DNA of 64,000 nt from the NCBI RefSeq assembly GCF_018991925.1, contig NW_024727857.1:124001-188000 (forward strand), given 5' to 3'. This DNA is from Homarus americanus (taxonomy: Eukaryota; Arthropoda; Malacostraca; Decapoda; Nephropidae). Shown piece by piece: positions 13,409-26,811 of the stretch (within the stretch, counting starts at the first letter, position 1; each line of letters starts with the position of its first letter). Made by a program: the position numbers and the translations under genes. The notes beneath the pieces are model-generated. The model was given only the letters and a program-made list of their open reading frames with translations, searched no databases and was not told the origin of the DNA.

Positions 13409-13605
13409 CCCTACTGGCATAGTCTCCCCACTGGAATATTCTCCCCATTGGCATAGTCTCCCCATTGGCATAGTCTCCCCATTGGCATAGTCTCCCCACT
13501 GTCATAGTCTCCCCACTGTTATAGATTCTTCACTGCTAAATCCTCCCCACTGCCAAGACTCCCCACTCCCTTGTCTCGCCACTAACCAAACCTCCCCACA
13601 GTCCC
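13409..13605. repeat. 17-bp minisatellite, CTCCCCATTGGCATAGT
   Basis: Nearly perfect copies from 13424 to 13510, decaying downstream into CCTCCCCACTG-type half units. The QWGDYANGE-like frame on the minus strand is a shadow. Confidence 0.9.
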
Positions 13606-14240
<635 letters not shown>

Positions 14241-14310
14241 GATATGTCTAGTTTCATGGTTCTGCGCTGCTCTCTCTCTCTCTGGCCATGTTGACGTTCA
14301 TGGTGCTGAG

Positions 14311-14313
<3 letters not shown>

Positions 14314-14374
<61 letters not shown>
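14314..14374. repeat. (TA)n microsatellite
   Basis: TA run of about 61 bp starting 77 bp after the (CT)n array. Confidence 0.97.
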
Positions 14375-14376
<2 letters not shown>

Positions 14377-14689
14377 GAGCTGTATACCTGCATTGTCTAT
14401 ACACATGCTAAGTCAATGTAAACTCGTATGACGGTTTTAATGATTAGAACTGAACTGAACTCATATGCAAATACTCTATCATACAGTATCTATATTATAT
14501 CACCACTTTTATTCCACCAATACTCCCTGTACTGTACACATGAACCAACACTTATATTCATGCTCTGGAATATACGCTCCAGATCTGAAATGTGAATCTG
14601 TCTCTCACAACTTTCAACCAGACTATATAGTTTAAGTCAGGACTGGGAGCTGTCACCCGTCTGAGCCGAGGAGCACCGGGGGACGGGGG

Positions 14690-14975
14690 AGAGTGTGGGA
14701 GTGTGTAGGAGTGTATGGGAGTAGGTACAAATATATGAGATTATCAAAGGGTTTGTAGGTGTATTTTAGAGTATGTGGAAATGTGTTAGAGTGGATGTTG
14801 ATGTTTAGAAATGTGGGGCGTGTTTAGGAGTGTGTGGTGATATTGAGGAATGTATGGGAGTGGTCAGAAGTCTGTGTGGGAGTGTGTAATAGGAGTATAT
14901 AGCAGAGACCGTGTGAGTGTGTGTGTAGGAGTGTGTGGAAATGTGTATAAAAGTGAGTTGAAAGTGTATGGAGGT
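14690..14975. repeat. Degenerate GTGTGGGAGT-type minisatellite
   Basis: Words such as GAGTGTGTGGGAGT, GTGTATGGGAGT and GTGTGTAGGAGT recur irregularly through the interval with a short, variable period. Confidence 0.65.
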
Positions 14976-15090
14976 GTGTTGGCAATATTGCATGTACCAG
15001 TGATAGTGTCTCTCTAGTACTGTTGCTCGTAACATGCTAACAGCTTTGGGTTTAAAAATCATATATACATACTCCATGTTTTTTCATTTA

Positions 15091-16110
15091 TAGGAAGTTC
15101 TGGAGTTGGAGTTTCTGGGAGTAGGAAGTTGTTGAGGTAGGAAGTTGTTGAGGTAGGAAGTTCTTGGGGTAGGAAGGTTTTGGGGTAGGAGAAAGTCTTG
15201 GGGTAGGAAAGTCTTGGGGTACGCAGGAAAGTCTTGGGGGTGAGAGGGATTCTGGGGGTGCAGGAAAGTTTTGGGGTAAGAAAGTTTTTGGGGTAGGAAA
15301 GTTTTGGGGGTAGGAAGTTTTGGGGTAGGAAAGTTTTGGGGTAGGAAAGTTTTGGGGTAGGAAGTTCTGGGGTAGGAAGGTTTTGGGGTAGAAAGGTTTT
15401 GGGGTAGGAAGTTCTGGGGTAGGAGAGAGTTCTACCAGGGTAGGAAAGTTTTTTGGGGGTAGGAAAGTTCTGGGGTAGGAAGTTTTTGGGGGTAAGAAAG
15501 TTTTGGGGTAGGGGTTCTGGGGTAGGAAAGTTCTGGGGGTAGGAAAGAGAGTTTTGGGGGTAGGAAAGTTTTGGGGTAAGAAAAGTTTGGGGTAGGAAAG
15601 TTTGGGGTAGGAGTTCTGGGGTAGGAAGGTTTTGGGGTAGGAAAGTTTTTTAAGGTAGGAAAGTTTTGGGTAGGAGAGATCTTGGGGTAGGAAGAGTTTT
15701 GGGGTGGGAAGTTCTGGGGTAGGAAGGGTTTTGGGGGGGTAGGAAAGTTTTGGGGGTAGGAAAGTTTTTGGGGGTAGGAAAGTCTTGGAATTGCAGGAAA
15801 GTTCTGGGGTGGGAAAGTTTTGGGGGGTAGGAAAGTTTTGGGGGTGAGAGGAGTCTTGGGGTAGGAAGTTCTGGAGTTGGAGTTTCTGGGAGTAGGAAGT
15901 TGTTGAGGTAGGAAGTTCTTGGGGTAGGAAGTTCTTGGGGTAGGAAGTTCTTGGGGGAAGAAGTCCTTGTGGTAGGAAGGTTTTAGGGTAGGAAGTTTTG
16001 GGTAGGAAGTTCTTGGGGTAGGAAGGTTTTGGGGTAGGAAAGTTTTGGGGTAAGAAAGTTTTGGGGTCGGAAAGTTCTGGGGTAGGAAAGTTTCGGGGTA
16101 GGAAAGTTCT
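15091..16110. repeat. 1-kb GGGGTAGGAAAGTTTT minisatellite
   Basis: Roughly 60 variant copies of a 15-18-bp unit with the consensus GGGGTAGGAAAGTTTT. Unit length varies by extra G, T or GA insertions. A 56-bp block starting TAGGAAGTTCTGGAGTTGG appears identically at 15091 and 15862, a 771-bp offset that points to an internal segmental duplication. The plus strand carries a GGGG run in nearly every unit. Confidence 0.95.
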
Positions 16111-16174
16111 CAGACATAATTTTCTCGATGCCAGAAATTCATTAGGAAGGAAGTTTTCAGAGGATAGAAGTTCT

Positions 16175-16262
16175 CGATGCTGACTGACTAACCGATTAAC
16201 TGATTGACTTACTGACTGACTAACTTACTTACTAACTGACTGACTTACTGACTGACTCACCC
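16175..16262. repeat. Degenerate (ACTG)/(ACTA) repeat
   Basis: GACTGACT, AACTTACT and TTACTGACTG words tile the interval. Confidence 0.8.
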
Positions 16263-16604
16263 ACAAAAATTTTCCGCCATACCTGCTAAAGCGTCTCTGC
16301 CAAACGTATGATTATCTCCGCAATATAAACTCTACTAAGACCAAAACAATTTTTTCTTGCTAATTCACGTTTTAATAACACCTTTATATAAAAAAATGAA
16401 ATGGTGGTTAAGTTGACAAAAAAATAAGTTTAATAAAAGAAAATAACGAAACAGTTGGTTTGTTGGGGAGAAGAAAAAAATATTGTGTGGTTTAATAAAG
16501 TCGACGTATATATATAAACTTTTGGCTGGAAAGAACAAGTGAAGTTTTTATTAATTGTGGTCCACGCACAGTTATTGGCAATTTGTTTTTACGTATATCT
16601 TAAA
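16263..16604. other. AT-rich unique sequence
   Basis: Nothing recognised. Confidence 0.5.
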
Positions 16605-16669
16605 ATGAGAGAGAGAGAGAGAGATAGAAAGAAAGAGGAGGGTAAGACACAGACAGACAGACAGGCAGA

Positions 16670-16711
<42 letters not shown>
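16605..16711. repeat. (GA)n and (GACA)n compound microsatellite
   Basis: GA runs at 16607-16625 and 16674-16711, with a short CAGACAGACAG run between them. Confidence 0.92.
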
Positions 16712-16712
<1 letters not shown>

Positions 16713-17766
16713 TGATTGCTTGAATATATATCGCATCAAAACATCACTAAACTATAAACTGATAACATTAATACTGATGCAACTGAGAAATGCACCAGGA
16801 ATGGAGACACAACTATCACAGATTTATCGATACAATATTTCACAATGAGAAAGTTGTTAGTAGTCATTTACGAACAATATTTCTCAAGAGCCAAAAGTCA
16901 CAACAAAGCGACAGCAAACTTACCAACTGTTGGATGAAGTCAATTTTAACTTTGAATCAGTGTTTGCAGAGCCGAAAATCGACTGACCTGAGGCTTTCCT
17001 GCCCACTTGGGATATGTCAACACCCACCCCCAACACTCACGTATATATACACACACCTGAAACCCTACCTGTACACACCTGCTGGTTGTATACATATGTG
17101 AACAAAGGAAACACTAAATACACACAGAAATACGAAATCACTTAGATAAATTATTATAACTAGATGCCACGTATAAGAAATTACACTTAAAATAATAATA
17201 GCTTCCAAATTATCATCTCTAATCACATCTTGCTTATTATCGAATGGTTTTTAATTCTAAGGGAGATTAATGTCTCTGATGTGTTTTAAGATAGTGTGTT
17301 TATGTTTTAAGGTGTTACCACGTTTACAGAAAATAATATGACAGGGAAGTGGTGGACAGCAGTAGGATTTTGTACAGTGTCGTGGATTCATTCTGCTGTT
17401 TGATTATATGCACTTAAGGAAACTCACATATATAACCCCCAAAAAACACATTAACACATATGTAATCAAAGGACACATATGTCTCCAGAAAAAACACATA
17501 CACACGCACATATGGACTCTTTCTCATCATCAGAAATCACATAATATCATATACACAGTCACACATAAATCCTTATCTCATTTGCACTATGACAAGGGTG
17601 TCCAGGATTGAGTCATTGGGGTGTCCTAAGTTATATTATACATGAGAGAAGAAAAAATTCCATCTCGAGTGAAGAAAAAAAATATTGGTCAGGTTAGGAA
17701 AGGTGGATTTAGTGCTTACGAAATGCAGCCCCCCGAAAATATTCCACACAAAAAACGCACATATAC

Positions 17767-17768
<2 letters not shown>
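16712..17768. other. Unique sequence with ACACATATG-rich stretch
   Basis: ACACATATG-like words recur at 17400-17515. The frame 16790-17101 has no family resemblance. No gene recognised. Confidence 0.5.

Positions 17769-17836
<68 letters not shown>
17769..17836. repeat. (CA)n microsatellite
   Basis: CA run of about 68 bp with a CACACTCACACACTCA tail. Confidence 0.97.
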
Positions 17837-17842
<6 letters not shown>

Positions 17843-17940
17843 ACTCATCATTAGTCTTCTATTTCCAGGTACGAGAAATCCTGGTATACTTAGTTTGGGG
17901 GAATATTTACTTTGCTTAGATCTCCAGTGTAAAGTTGGCA

Positions 17941-18046
<106 letters not shown>

Positions 18047-18423
18047 CCTCTCGCGCTACTTAGATGAAAATAAAAGTATATAAAAAATAAACACCTAACA
18101 CTTTTATATGGATGTAATTTACGGCAGAAATTCCATCAAGTGACTAAATATCTCAGACGAAAGATCGATTTTTAACACAAGTTGCAGCAAACTGTTCCTT
18201 GTTAAGAATACAACCCGGAGAAGGTGTCTGTCTTGATGGGCCAACACAATCAATGAAAGACGTTTGGTTTTCGTGTAATGGAATTGGTTCTGTTTACTGG
18301 CGTCATGTGCTGTTATGTAGGACTCTTGTCTGATGCTGTTGTTCGGGCCAGTCACCTTTTTTTCTGTTGTTTGGGGCTGTTGTTTGGGGCTGTTTTCCGG
18401 GTCTATTGTTTGCCTTCATTCAC

Positions 18424-18766
18424 TGGTGGGATGAAGCCCTTAAGGTCACTGTACCGGTAGGATGAAGCCCTTAAGATCACCTTGAGGTCACTGTACTGAT
18501 GGGATGAAGCCATTAAAGTCACTGTACCGGTAGGATGAAGCTCTTGAGGTCTCTGTACCGGTAGGATGAAGCCCTTAAGATCACCTTGAGGTCACTGTAC
18601 TGATGGGATGAAGCCATTAAAGTCACTATACTGATGGGATAAAGCCCTTAAGGTCACTGTACTGATGGGATGAAGCCCTTAAGGTCACTGTACTGGTGGG
18701 ATGAAGCCTTTAAAGTCACTGTACCGGTAGGATGAAGCTCTTGAGGTCACTGTACCGGGAGGATAA
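18424..18766. repeat. 31-bp minisatellite with higher-order period
   Basis: About eleven copies of a unit reading GGTGGGATGAAGCCCTTAAG then GTCACTGTACC. A longer variant carrying an extra AAGATCACCTTGAG segment recurs at 18456 and 18560, so a 104-bp three-unit block has itself been duplicated. Confidence 0.92.
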
Positions 18767-18933
18767 AGGAAGGATGCAGCCGGAACCCTAAAAATCCTAC
18801 CTGCTTTACATTATTTATTTTACAAGTCAAAAAAAGTTAGACTTGAGTATCGAGTTTCACGGTCAGGTCGAAGAAGAATATTGGAGCGCCGAGCTGCCCG
18901 GAAATTTGGTTTCCCCGCAACTATCGGAAAAAC

Positions 18934-18959
18934 GAGAGAGAGAGAGAGAGAGAGATAGA

Positions 18960-19008
<49 letters not shown>
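18934..19008. repeat. (GA)n microsatellite, interrupted
   Basis: GA runs at 18934-18955 and 18964-19008, separated by TAGACAAA. Confidence 0.96.
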
Positions 19009-19270
19009 GTATAAAACTCGAAGACTTTTTACCTTTACATCCAGATATTCTTTAATAATAAATAGGATCGATTTATTCATAACCTTCAAATATTTCATGA
19101 TTTAATCCAATAATTATGTTGATGAAGGCAGTAATATCAATTGTGAATCATCGTTTGCAGTTTGGTAATGAGACAAGCGATAGCAATTAGCCTTCAAACT
19201 TTTACTGGGAAATTACCTAAAAATAAAAAAAATAAAAAAAATTGATGTGTAATGTTTAAAATCTATGTAA

Positions 19271-19600
19271 TGAGTAGTGTGAGTGTTGGTGGTGAGTAGT
19301 GTGGGTGTTGGTGGTGAGTAGTGTGGGTGTTGGTGATGAGTAGTGTGGGTGTTGGTGGTGAGTAGTGTGGGTGTTGGTGGTGAGTAGTGTGGGTGTTGGT
19401 GGTGAGTAGTGTGGGTGTTGGTGATGAGTAGTGTGGGTGTTGGTGGTGAGTAGTGTAGGTGTTGGTGGTGAGTAGTGTGGGTGTTGGTGGTGAGTAGTGT
19501 GGGTGTTGGTGATGAGTAGTGTGGGTGTTGGTGGTGAGTAGTGTGGGCGTTGGTGGTGAGTAGTGTGGGTGTTGGTGATGAGTAATGAGGATATTGGTGG
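19271..19600. repeat. 22-bp minisatellite, GAGTAGTGTGGGTGTTGGTG
   Basis: About 15 tandem 22-bp units with only a few substitutions (GTGGTG versus GTGATG at the junction). Because 22 is not a multiple of 3, all three minus-strand frames are open and cycle through the same THHQHPHYSPPTPTLLTTN-type peptide. That open reading is a property of the repeat, not evidence of a gene. Confidence 0.96.
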
Positions 19601-20728
19601 TGAGAAGTAAGGGGCGAAATAAAAAAAAAGTCTCCTTGACGACCACAGCCCAAAAAACAACTCCACCACGTTACTTCTGTCTTGTAAAATATTCCGAGGG
19701 AGAAGGCGACCATCCCACATATTTACATACCGAGACAAGACCAGAAAAAAACATGAGGAGAGAGAAACGCGTCTGGGAGGATTGTCTATGGCCAGGGAGG
19801 ACTGTCTAACGGCCAGGGAGGTGTAGCTGATGTGGTATTGACGTTGGGGAAGGAAGAAGGTTTACCTGAGGAAGTATTAAGTAATTTACATGTTTGAGGA
19901 GGACCTTGTAGCGTGTCAGGGAGAGTTGGAGGAGCATTGACGGGGAGGGGGGGTGGGGAGTAGGGAGTGGTAGGGTGAGGTATTGATGGTCGGGGGAAAG
20001 TGGAGAATTTTTCTGTGAGTTAGTCCCTCTCCCGTCTTTTCCTTCGTCTATCCTCTTCTCCTTTCCCCCTCTCCCTATCCCCTTTTCCCTTCTCCCTCTC
20101 CCCTCCCCATCCCCTTCCCTACTCCCCTCTCCTCCCCCAAGACTAGCAACTAGCTGCGTTAAGCCGCTCTTGTAAAAACATCCCTCATACAATCATCAGT
20201 CATGTTAGTATAGGCAGACTTTGGGCAAACTATACGAGGCCAAAAACTGATCGCATGAGTCATAAATTACTGGTCAGAGGACGTTCACAAATCGTTAGGT
20301 AAAGTTGTACAATGACACGTGAGGAAAAACACGACCAGACAGAGAGAGTAATGAGGACAAGGCAGGAAAACCTAGTGAGGACAAAACAGAACAAGAACTG
20401 ACCCTGGTTTAACTTACAGTGAGACAGGGTGGCGGAGTTCAGTGGCTGGCTTATACATGTCTGAAGCATCACCATCACCGCTGTAGGACGCCACCAGGTC
20501 GACCTTGCTCCCCGCTCAAGAGAACTGCAATTTAGGGAAGTTGTGTGAGTGTTGAGCCTGACCCAGCCAGCTGATGGCCACCGTATATCTCTCAGGCGGG
20601 GCAAGAAGCACCATCATGATCCTACAGCAACGCTCTCACCCTGGACGCTCCATGGCTCGAGGTTGGTGTAGGTTTTAGTTACCTTTAATTTATCTGCTTT
20701 TGAGGTACAGGGTAAGAGATGTGCGTTT
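19601..20728. other. Unique sequence with a C/T- and G-rich middle
   Basis: 19925-20140 has opposed G-rich and CCCCTCTCC-rich halves. The 20400-20660 part is GC-richer, but no exon, start or splice pair is convincing. No gene recognised. Confidence 0.5.
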
Positions 20729-20737
20729 ATACATACA

Positions 20738-20771
<34 letters not shown>

Positions 20772-20904
20772 CATACATACATACATACATACATACATAC
20801 ATACATACATACATACATACATACATACATACATACATACATACATACATACATACATACATACATACATACATACATACATACATACATACATACATAC
20901 ATAG
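20729..20904. repeat. (CATA)n microsatellite
   Basis: About 44 tetranucleotide units over 176 bp with a single TATA interruption near 20766. Frames IHTYIHTY and VCMYVCMY are shadows. Confidence 0.98.
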
Positions 20905-20967
20905 TGTTTCCAGAGCTACAATCTCAACAGTATCAGAGGCACCAATAAGACCAAAGCAGGTGACGAA

Positions 20968-21057
20968 CATGATGACGATGATGATGATGATGATGACGAT
21001 GATGATGATGATGATGATGATAATGATGATGATGATGATGATGATAATGATGATATT
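20968..21057. repeat. (GAT)n microsatellite
   Basis: GATGATGAC-type run of about 90 bp. Confidence 0.96.
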
Positions 21058-21097
21058 ACACCTGTGGTAATGGACGGCTCAATCACTCCCACACTAT

Positions 21098-21280
21098 GGA
21101 GGAGGAGGAGAAGGAGGTGGAGAGGAGGGGAGGAAGAGGAGGGGGAGGTGGAGGAGGAGAAGGGAGAGGAGGAGAAGGAGGAGGAGGAGGTGGAGGGGCA
21201 GGGGGAGGAAGAGAAGGATGAGGAGGAGGAGGAGGAGGTGGAGGAGGAGGAGAAAGAGGAGGAGGTGCAGTAGGAAGAGG
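21098..21280. repeat. (GGA)n-rich imperfect repeat
   Basis: GGAGGA and GGAGGTGG words over about 180 bp. The Glu-rich frame is a shadow. Confidence 0.93.
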
Positions 21281-21459
21281 TGGCGTCGGTAGGTCGGTGT
21301 TAAGGATAATGTGAAGGAGGAATTGTCAGTGATAGCGTGGGTGTGTGTGTGTGTGTTTATAAGGTCAGAGAGTGAGGGGATTAAACCGTTTACTTGGATT
21401 GTTTCTGTATATCAGAGTGTGTTATTGCCTGTGACGTCACTTACTCTTACTGATTAGAC

Positions 21460-22054
<595 letters not shown>

Positions 22055-22450
22055 TCTTCCACACCACTCTCCCTCCACTCTCCCACTCGCTCTCACTGCA
22101 CCTCTCCTCTCCCCCACACCACCTCCCCCATTCTTTCAACTCACCACTCTCCCACTCGCTCCTGCTCCTCCCCACTCGCTCTCCTGCTTCTCACTCTCGC
22201 TCCACCACTCTCCTTTACTCGCTCTCCCACTGCTCCTCCCCACTCTCGCACACCCACTCTCCACCACTCCCCACTCTCCACTCAGCTTTCTCTTTCTCCC
22301 CCACTCGCTCTCACTGCTCCTCCCCCACTCTCGCTCACCACTCCCACTCGCTCTCACTGCTCCTCCCCCACTCGCTCTCACTGCTTCTCCCCCACTCTCG
22401 CTCACCACTCTCGCTCACCACTCTCCCACTTGCTCTCACTACTCCTTCAC
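22055..22450. repeat. Variable CACTCGCTCTCACTGCTCCT minisatellite
   Basis: CCCCCACTCGCTCTCACTGC-type units of about 22-26 bp recur through the interval with many insertions and deletions. Confidence 0.85.
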
Positions 22451-22599
22451 GCGGGGTTTCGTCTTTCTTCTCACACTTACTCACTAACAATTTCCTGTGG
22501 TCGGAAATTCAACAAAAGTATCACAGGAGAGTTTTGTTTTGCTATTTCCGTCGTAGTTAAAAGCCTCGGTTGGGATTCTCAAGGCTCCTGTAGGTGAAT

Positions 22600-22820
22600 T
22601 TAATCTCTTTAACAGGTACTACGTGTATGTATCTAGTTAAGAGTCTTAGATTAATTTGTCCTTTTAACTGATTCTAAGTTGAGGTATCTAGTTAAGGTAG
22701 TCTTAGTGTTTGTAATTTGGTTCCTTAACTAGTGCTAAGTAAGTGTATCTAACTTAGGAAGAGTATCGATTTAATTACGTTCTATAACTGATGTAAGAGA
22801 ACGTATGTATTCTCAACACA
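22600..22820. repeat. Decayed ~62-bp tandem repeat
   Basis: A GTATCTAGTTAAG-like word recurs near 22629, 22684 and 22746, each followed by a TCTTAG segment and a TTAACTGATTCTAAG-like segment. Three to four diverged copies. Confidence 0.65.
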
Positions 22821-23091
22821 GTTATGGTGCTAATTTCAGAGTGGTTTAGTTTAAATGGCAGCCAGTTAATGCGTTTTCGCTTCACCAGGTACGAGGCAAA
22901 AATATCGTAGACACCTTTAAGAATGTGGGTCCTACAAGACGTCTGTTTTTAATAAGAAGAAATTTAATAATGATTTAGTGGTCACATTAAAAGCCTTAGA
23001 ATAGAATAACTTAAGAAAAAGTTATATGTAAATTAATGATAATAGTTATAATAGTAAAATTAATAATAAGAACAATGACGATGATAATATT

Positions 23092-23092
<1 letters not shown>
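22821..23092. other. AT-rich unique sequence
   Basis: Nothing recognised. Confidence 0.5.
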
Positions 23093-23145
<53 letters not shown>

Positions 23146-23146
23146 G
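23093..23146. repeat. (AAT)n microsatellite
   Basis: AAT run of about 54 bp flanked by other AAT-like words. Confidence 0.95.
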
Positions 23147-23614
23147 TAATAATACGTACATACATACAACAATAACAATATAAAATATAACTGTAAAACT
23201 GCGAGGATTATCATCATTAAAACATTTTTTGACGAAAACAAAAAATTAATAGTAAATAATATTTCATCCCAAATATCTAAACAAAAAAGATTTCAGCATC
23301 AGGGGGAAAACTCAGGGAAAAATGCTTAATTATTTGAAACTTTATACACAAGATAATATAGATAAAATATATTCTACAGCAAAATATTTTTCACGTAAAA
23401 GGTTCCCTCGTCAGAGACGCTTATGTAAAATGCTCCAGACAAGACAAAAGCTTTAAGGCATAATAGAAAAAAAAATCTGGTACAAGCAATCATAACAGGT
23501 AAAAAGGCTTCTAAAATAAAAAAGCTTTGTATGTTTCTAAGAGGCTTTTTAGCATAAAACATTCAAACGCAAGTATATATAGACTAACAGGATTTAAATC
23601 ATAAAGGTTTTATT
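23147..23614. other. AT-rich unique sequence
   Basis: Nothing recognised; the minus-strand frame 23374-23562 is of unknown significance. Confidence 0.5.
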
Positions 23615-23742
23615 ACATAATGGCAGTAGGTTCTAACATAATGGCAGTAGGTTCTAACATAATGGCAGTAGGTTCTAACATAATGGCAGTAGGTTCTAAC
23701 ATAATGGCAGTAGTCTTTAACATAATGGCAGTAGTCTTTAAT
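23615..23742. repeat. 21-bp minisatellite, CATAATGGCAGTAGGTTCTAA
   Basis: Six copies: the first four nearly identical, the last two carrying TCTTTAA in place of GGTTCTAA. As 21 is a multiple of 3, the minus strand shows an in-frame TAIMLEP repeat, with no other sign of coding. Confidence 0.95.
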
Positions 23743-24039
23743 ATGAGAAATTCTGTCGTAAATTCCCCCCTACAATAATAGTCTTTACTAAATAAGGTCT
23801 TAATAAAAAAAAGTCTTTGGATTAAAAATAAATAAATAAAAGATCCATCAGATGAAGTTCGGAAACTGCCATCAAAAGCGTCCCTGGAGAAGCAATAATG
23901 GGGGAAAAAATCATATAACTCGAAAATCAAACATTTTCTGTCGGGGCAATTTTCGCCAAATCGGATTGTCCACGTGAGTCGGATTGAAGAGTCTTAGATG
24001 GTGTGGAGTTTATAGCAAAGGATGAAGCGTGTCCACCAC

Positions 24040-24400
24040 CAGGTAGTCTCCAGGGGCTTAACTCCAGGAGCCTCCAGTAGTATAACTCCTTGACCTCAAT
24101 TGAATCACCTTCATGAGCCTCAAGTGAACCACCTCCAGGACCTCTAGTATACCACCTCCAGAACCTCCAAAAGACCACCTCCAGGACCTGTAGTATACCA
24201 CCTCCAGAACCTCCAAAAGACCACCTCCAGGACCTATAGTATACCACCTCCAGAACCTCCAAAAGACCACCTCCAGGACCTGTAGTATACCACCTCCAGA
24301 ACCTCCAATATACCACCTCCAGAACCTCCAATATACCACCTCCAGGACCTCCAGTGAATCACCTCCAGGACCTCCAGTGGACCACCTGCAGGAGCCTGCA
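24040..24400. repeat. 23-bp minisatellite, CCACCTCCAGGACCT core
   Basis: About fifteen copies of ACCACCTCCAG(A/G)ACCT plus an 8-bp variable part. In the middle, GTAGTATA and CCAAAAGA variants alternate, giving a 46-bp dimer period. Confidence 0.94.
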
Positions 24401-24489
24401 CTACTGAGAGTCATCAGTAAATGAGGCGGCAGTTATCAAGTTTGATGTGGAGATTATTGTGTTGTTACTGACTTACTTCTTAACGAGGA

Positions 24490-25030
24490 CTTGTGTTGGA
24501 GAAGGACTGATGTTGAAGAAGGACTGATGTTGGAGAAGGACTTGTGTTGGAGAAGAATGTGTTGGAGAAATACTTATGTTGGAGAAGGACTGGTGTTGGA
24601 GAAGGACTTATGTTGGAGAAGGACTGGTGTTGGAGAAGGACTGGTGTTGGAGAAGGACTGGTGTTGGAGAAGGACTGATGTTGGAGACGGACTGGCGTTG
24701 GAGAAGGACTTATGTTGGAGACGGACTGGTGTTGGAGAAGGACTTGTGTTGAAGAAGGACTTATGATGGAGAAGGACTGGTGTTGGAGAAGGATTTATGT
24801 TGAAGAAGGACTTATGTTGGAGAAGGACTGGTGTTGGAGAAGGACTTGTGTTGGAGAAGGACTTATGATGGAGAAGGACTGGTGTTGGAGAAGGATTTAT
24901 GTTGGAGAAGGACTCGTGTTGGAGAAGGACTTATGTTGGAGAAGGACTTATGTTGGAGAAGGACTGATGCTGGAGAAGGACTCGTGTTGGAGAAGGACTG
25001 ATGCTGGAGAAGGACTTGTGTTGAGAGTGA
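24490..25030. repeat. 17-bp minisatellite, GTTGGAGAAGGACTGGT
   Basis: About 31 copies over 540 bp with point variants (GACTTAT, GACTGAT, GACTCGT, GAAGAAGG). Period 17 keeps all plus-strand frames open as CWRRTGVGEGLVLEKD-like shadows. The composition continues into a GA-rich flank to about 25135. Confidence 0.96.
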
Positions 25031-25223
25031 CTAGGGGAAGGAGAAGAGAAAGAAGCAGAAGAGTATGAGCAGGACGAAGAGGATGAAGGGAAAGAAGAAG
25101 AAACGGAAACAGAAGACGAGGAGGAGAAGAGAGAGAATATATATCGGAAGTGATGAGAGAGTCACGGGGAAGGAGAGACGCACGTAAAGAGAATACTAGA
25201 AGGAGGAGAACTGAGAGTGAGAT

Positions 25224-25538
25224 AAGGAAAGGTGTGATGAAGGGAAGGTGTGATGAAGGGGAGCTGTGATGAAGGGGAGGTGTGATGAATGGGAGCTGTG
25301 ATGAAGGGGAGGTGTGATGAAGGGGAGGTGTGATGAATGGGAGCTGTGATGAAGGGGAGGTGTGATGAAGGGGAGGTGTGATGAAGGGGAGGTGTGATGA
25401 ATGGGGAGCTGTGATGAAGGGGAGGTGTGATGAAGGGGAGGTGTGATGAAGGGGAGGTGTGATGAAGGGGAGCTGTGATGAAGGGAAGGTGTGATGAAGG
25501 GGAGCTGTGATGAAGGGAAGGTGTGATGAAGGGGAGGT
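25224..25538. repeat. 16-bp minisatellite, GGGGAGGTGTGATGAA
   Basis: About 20 copies with two main variants (GGAGGTGTGATGAA and GGAGCTGTGATGAA). The minus-strand SPSSHLPFITPPLHHT frame is a shadow. Confidence 0.96.
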
Positions 25539-26195
25539 TTGGACACAAGGTAAAAGATTTTTAAGGATGGTCCTGATTACAATTGATCCAGTGGGTTATA
25601 CCCTTGGACAATCACCACCATACAGCGGGAGATATAAAACCAAACAATACCGAACCCAAAACCACATCCAAAACCAGATCCGGAAGCAGAAACGAACCCG
25701 ATCCTGAACCCGAGCCTTCATTGCTTAGACGTAACGAGTCGTATCCACTTTGTTTACTGGGTTGTGAAAGTTGAGGATATTAGGACATTTGTGTGAGTTG
25801 GTATGTTTACGTGTTCGATTAGCATTTACCTGTCACTTTTTACACCTGTGCTGCATCAATCATCCCTAGTTTTGTCTCTAATCTGAGGTTCATTTCCTTT
25901 ATTCCCTCCCTGACAAGAGTGAGATAGGAATCAATGTAATAGGTAAAGGTAGTTAGAATGTTGTAAATAAAGACAAAATTATATTAAAGTATGAGAAAAA
26001 AATAGATACATGTAAATACAAATAATTAACAAACGTACTATGGTATATATTTTTTTTTTGTCTGATATTTACCAATCGTTGATGAGCGGATTACTTTTAA
26101 TCTCCCAGCATACAACTCGTCCCGCTAAAAGTTTGTTGTTAAATATTAATGAAACATGTTTAATCATATTCATTCAGTAGCAGTGAAATATTTTC

Positions 26196-26196
<1 letters not shown>
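25539..26196. other. Unique sequence
   Basis: A short AACC/CCAAAACC-type degenerate repeat lies at 25635-25715. No gene recognised. Confidence 0.5.

Positions 26197-26271
<75 letters not shown>
26197..26271. repeat. (GT)n microsatellite
   Basis: GT run of about 75 bp with one GTCTGT interruption. Confidence 0.97.
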
Positions 26272-26273
<2 letters not shown>

Positions 26274-26811
26274 GCAGGAGATTTTTGCTGTGTAATGAAA
26301 AACAAATCTGGCCACAACAATAAGCCGAGTTCATAATTCTGACAAACAATGAGCAAAATGTAATAATGAATACTGAATTTGAGAGTTTATTGTAATACAT
26401 ACACCCGGCTGCTTGTGACCAATTCCTCTACTAGGTGTTCTAATTGTCGTGTTTACAATAGCCAAATTCAGAAACGTAAGCCGGGTGCGGATAGACGTAC
26501 AGCAAGAAGCCTCAACAGACATACAGACGAATGATAACTGTCTTTACTCCCACTAAGCGTCAACAGTGTGTGGGTTTTGTCTCTAACATCTTCTGTATCT
26601 CCTGTCTGTTAATTGTTTACTTATACTTGGAGGACAGGTGAGGAAGGTCTCCTGGCTTTACAATCACGGAGACAATATCACCGTGTGTTACTGTAGCTCT
26701 ATTGTACATTACAACTGAGGTGGACGAGATAGATAGAGGCACTCCCAGTCCTTATTGTCCTGTGTGATGGATGACAGTCCTGTGGCCCCCAGCTCTAGTT
26801 TAAGCTACATT
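26272..26811. other. Unique sequence
   Basis: Nothing recognised. Confidence 0.5.

Noticed and set aside
20260..20604. Minus-strand 114-codon frame in a GC-richer stretch
   Set aside because: Mixed composition but no recognisable motif, no splice support, and a low-complexity second half.
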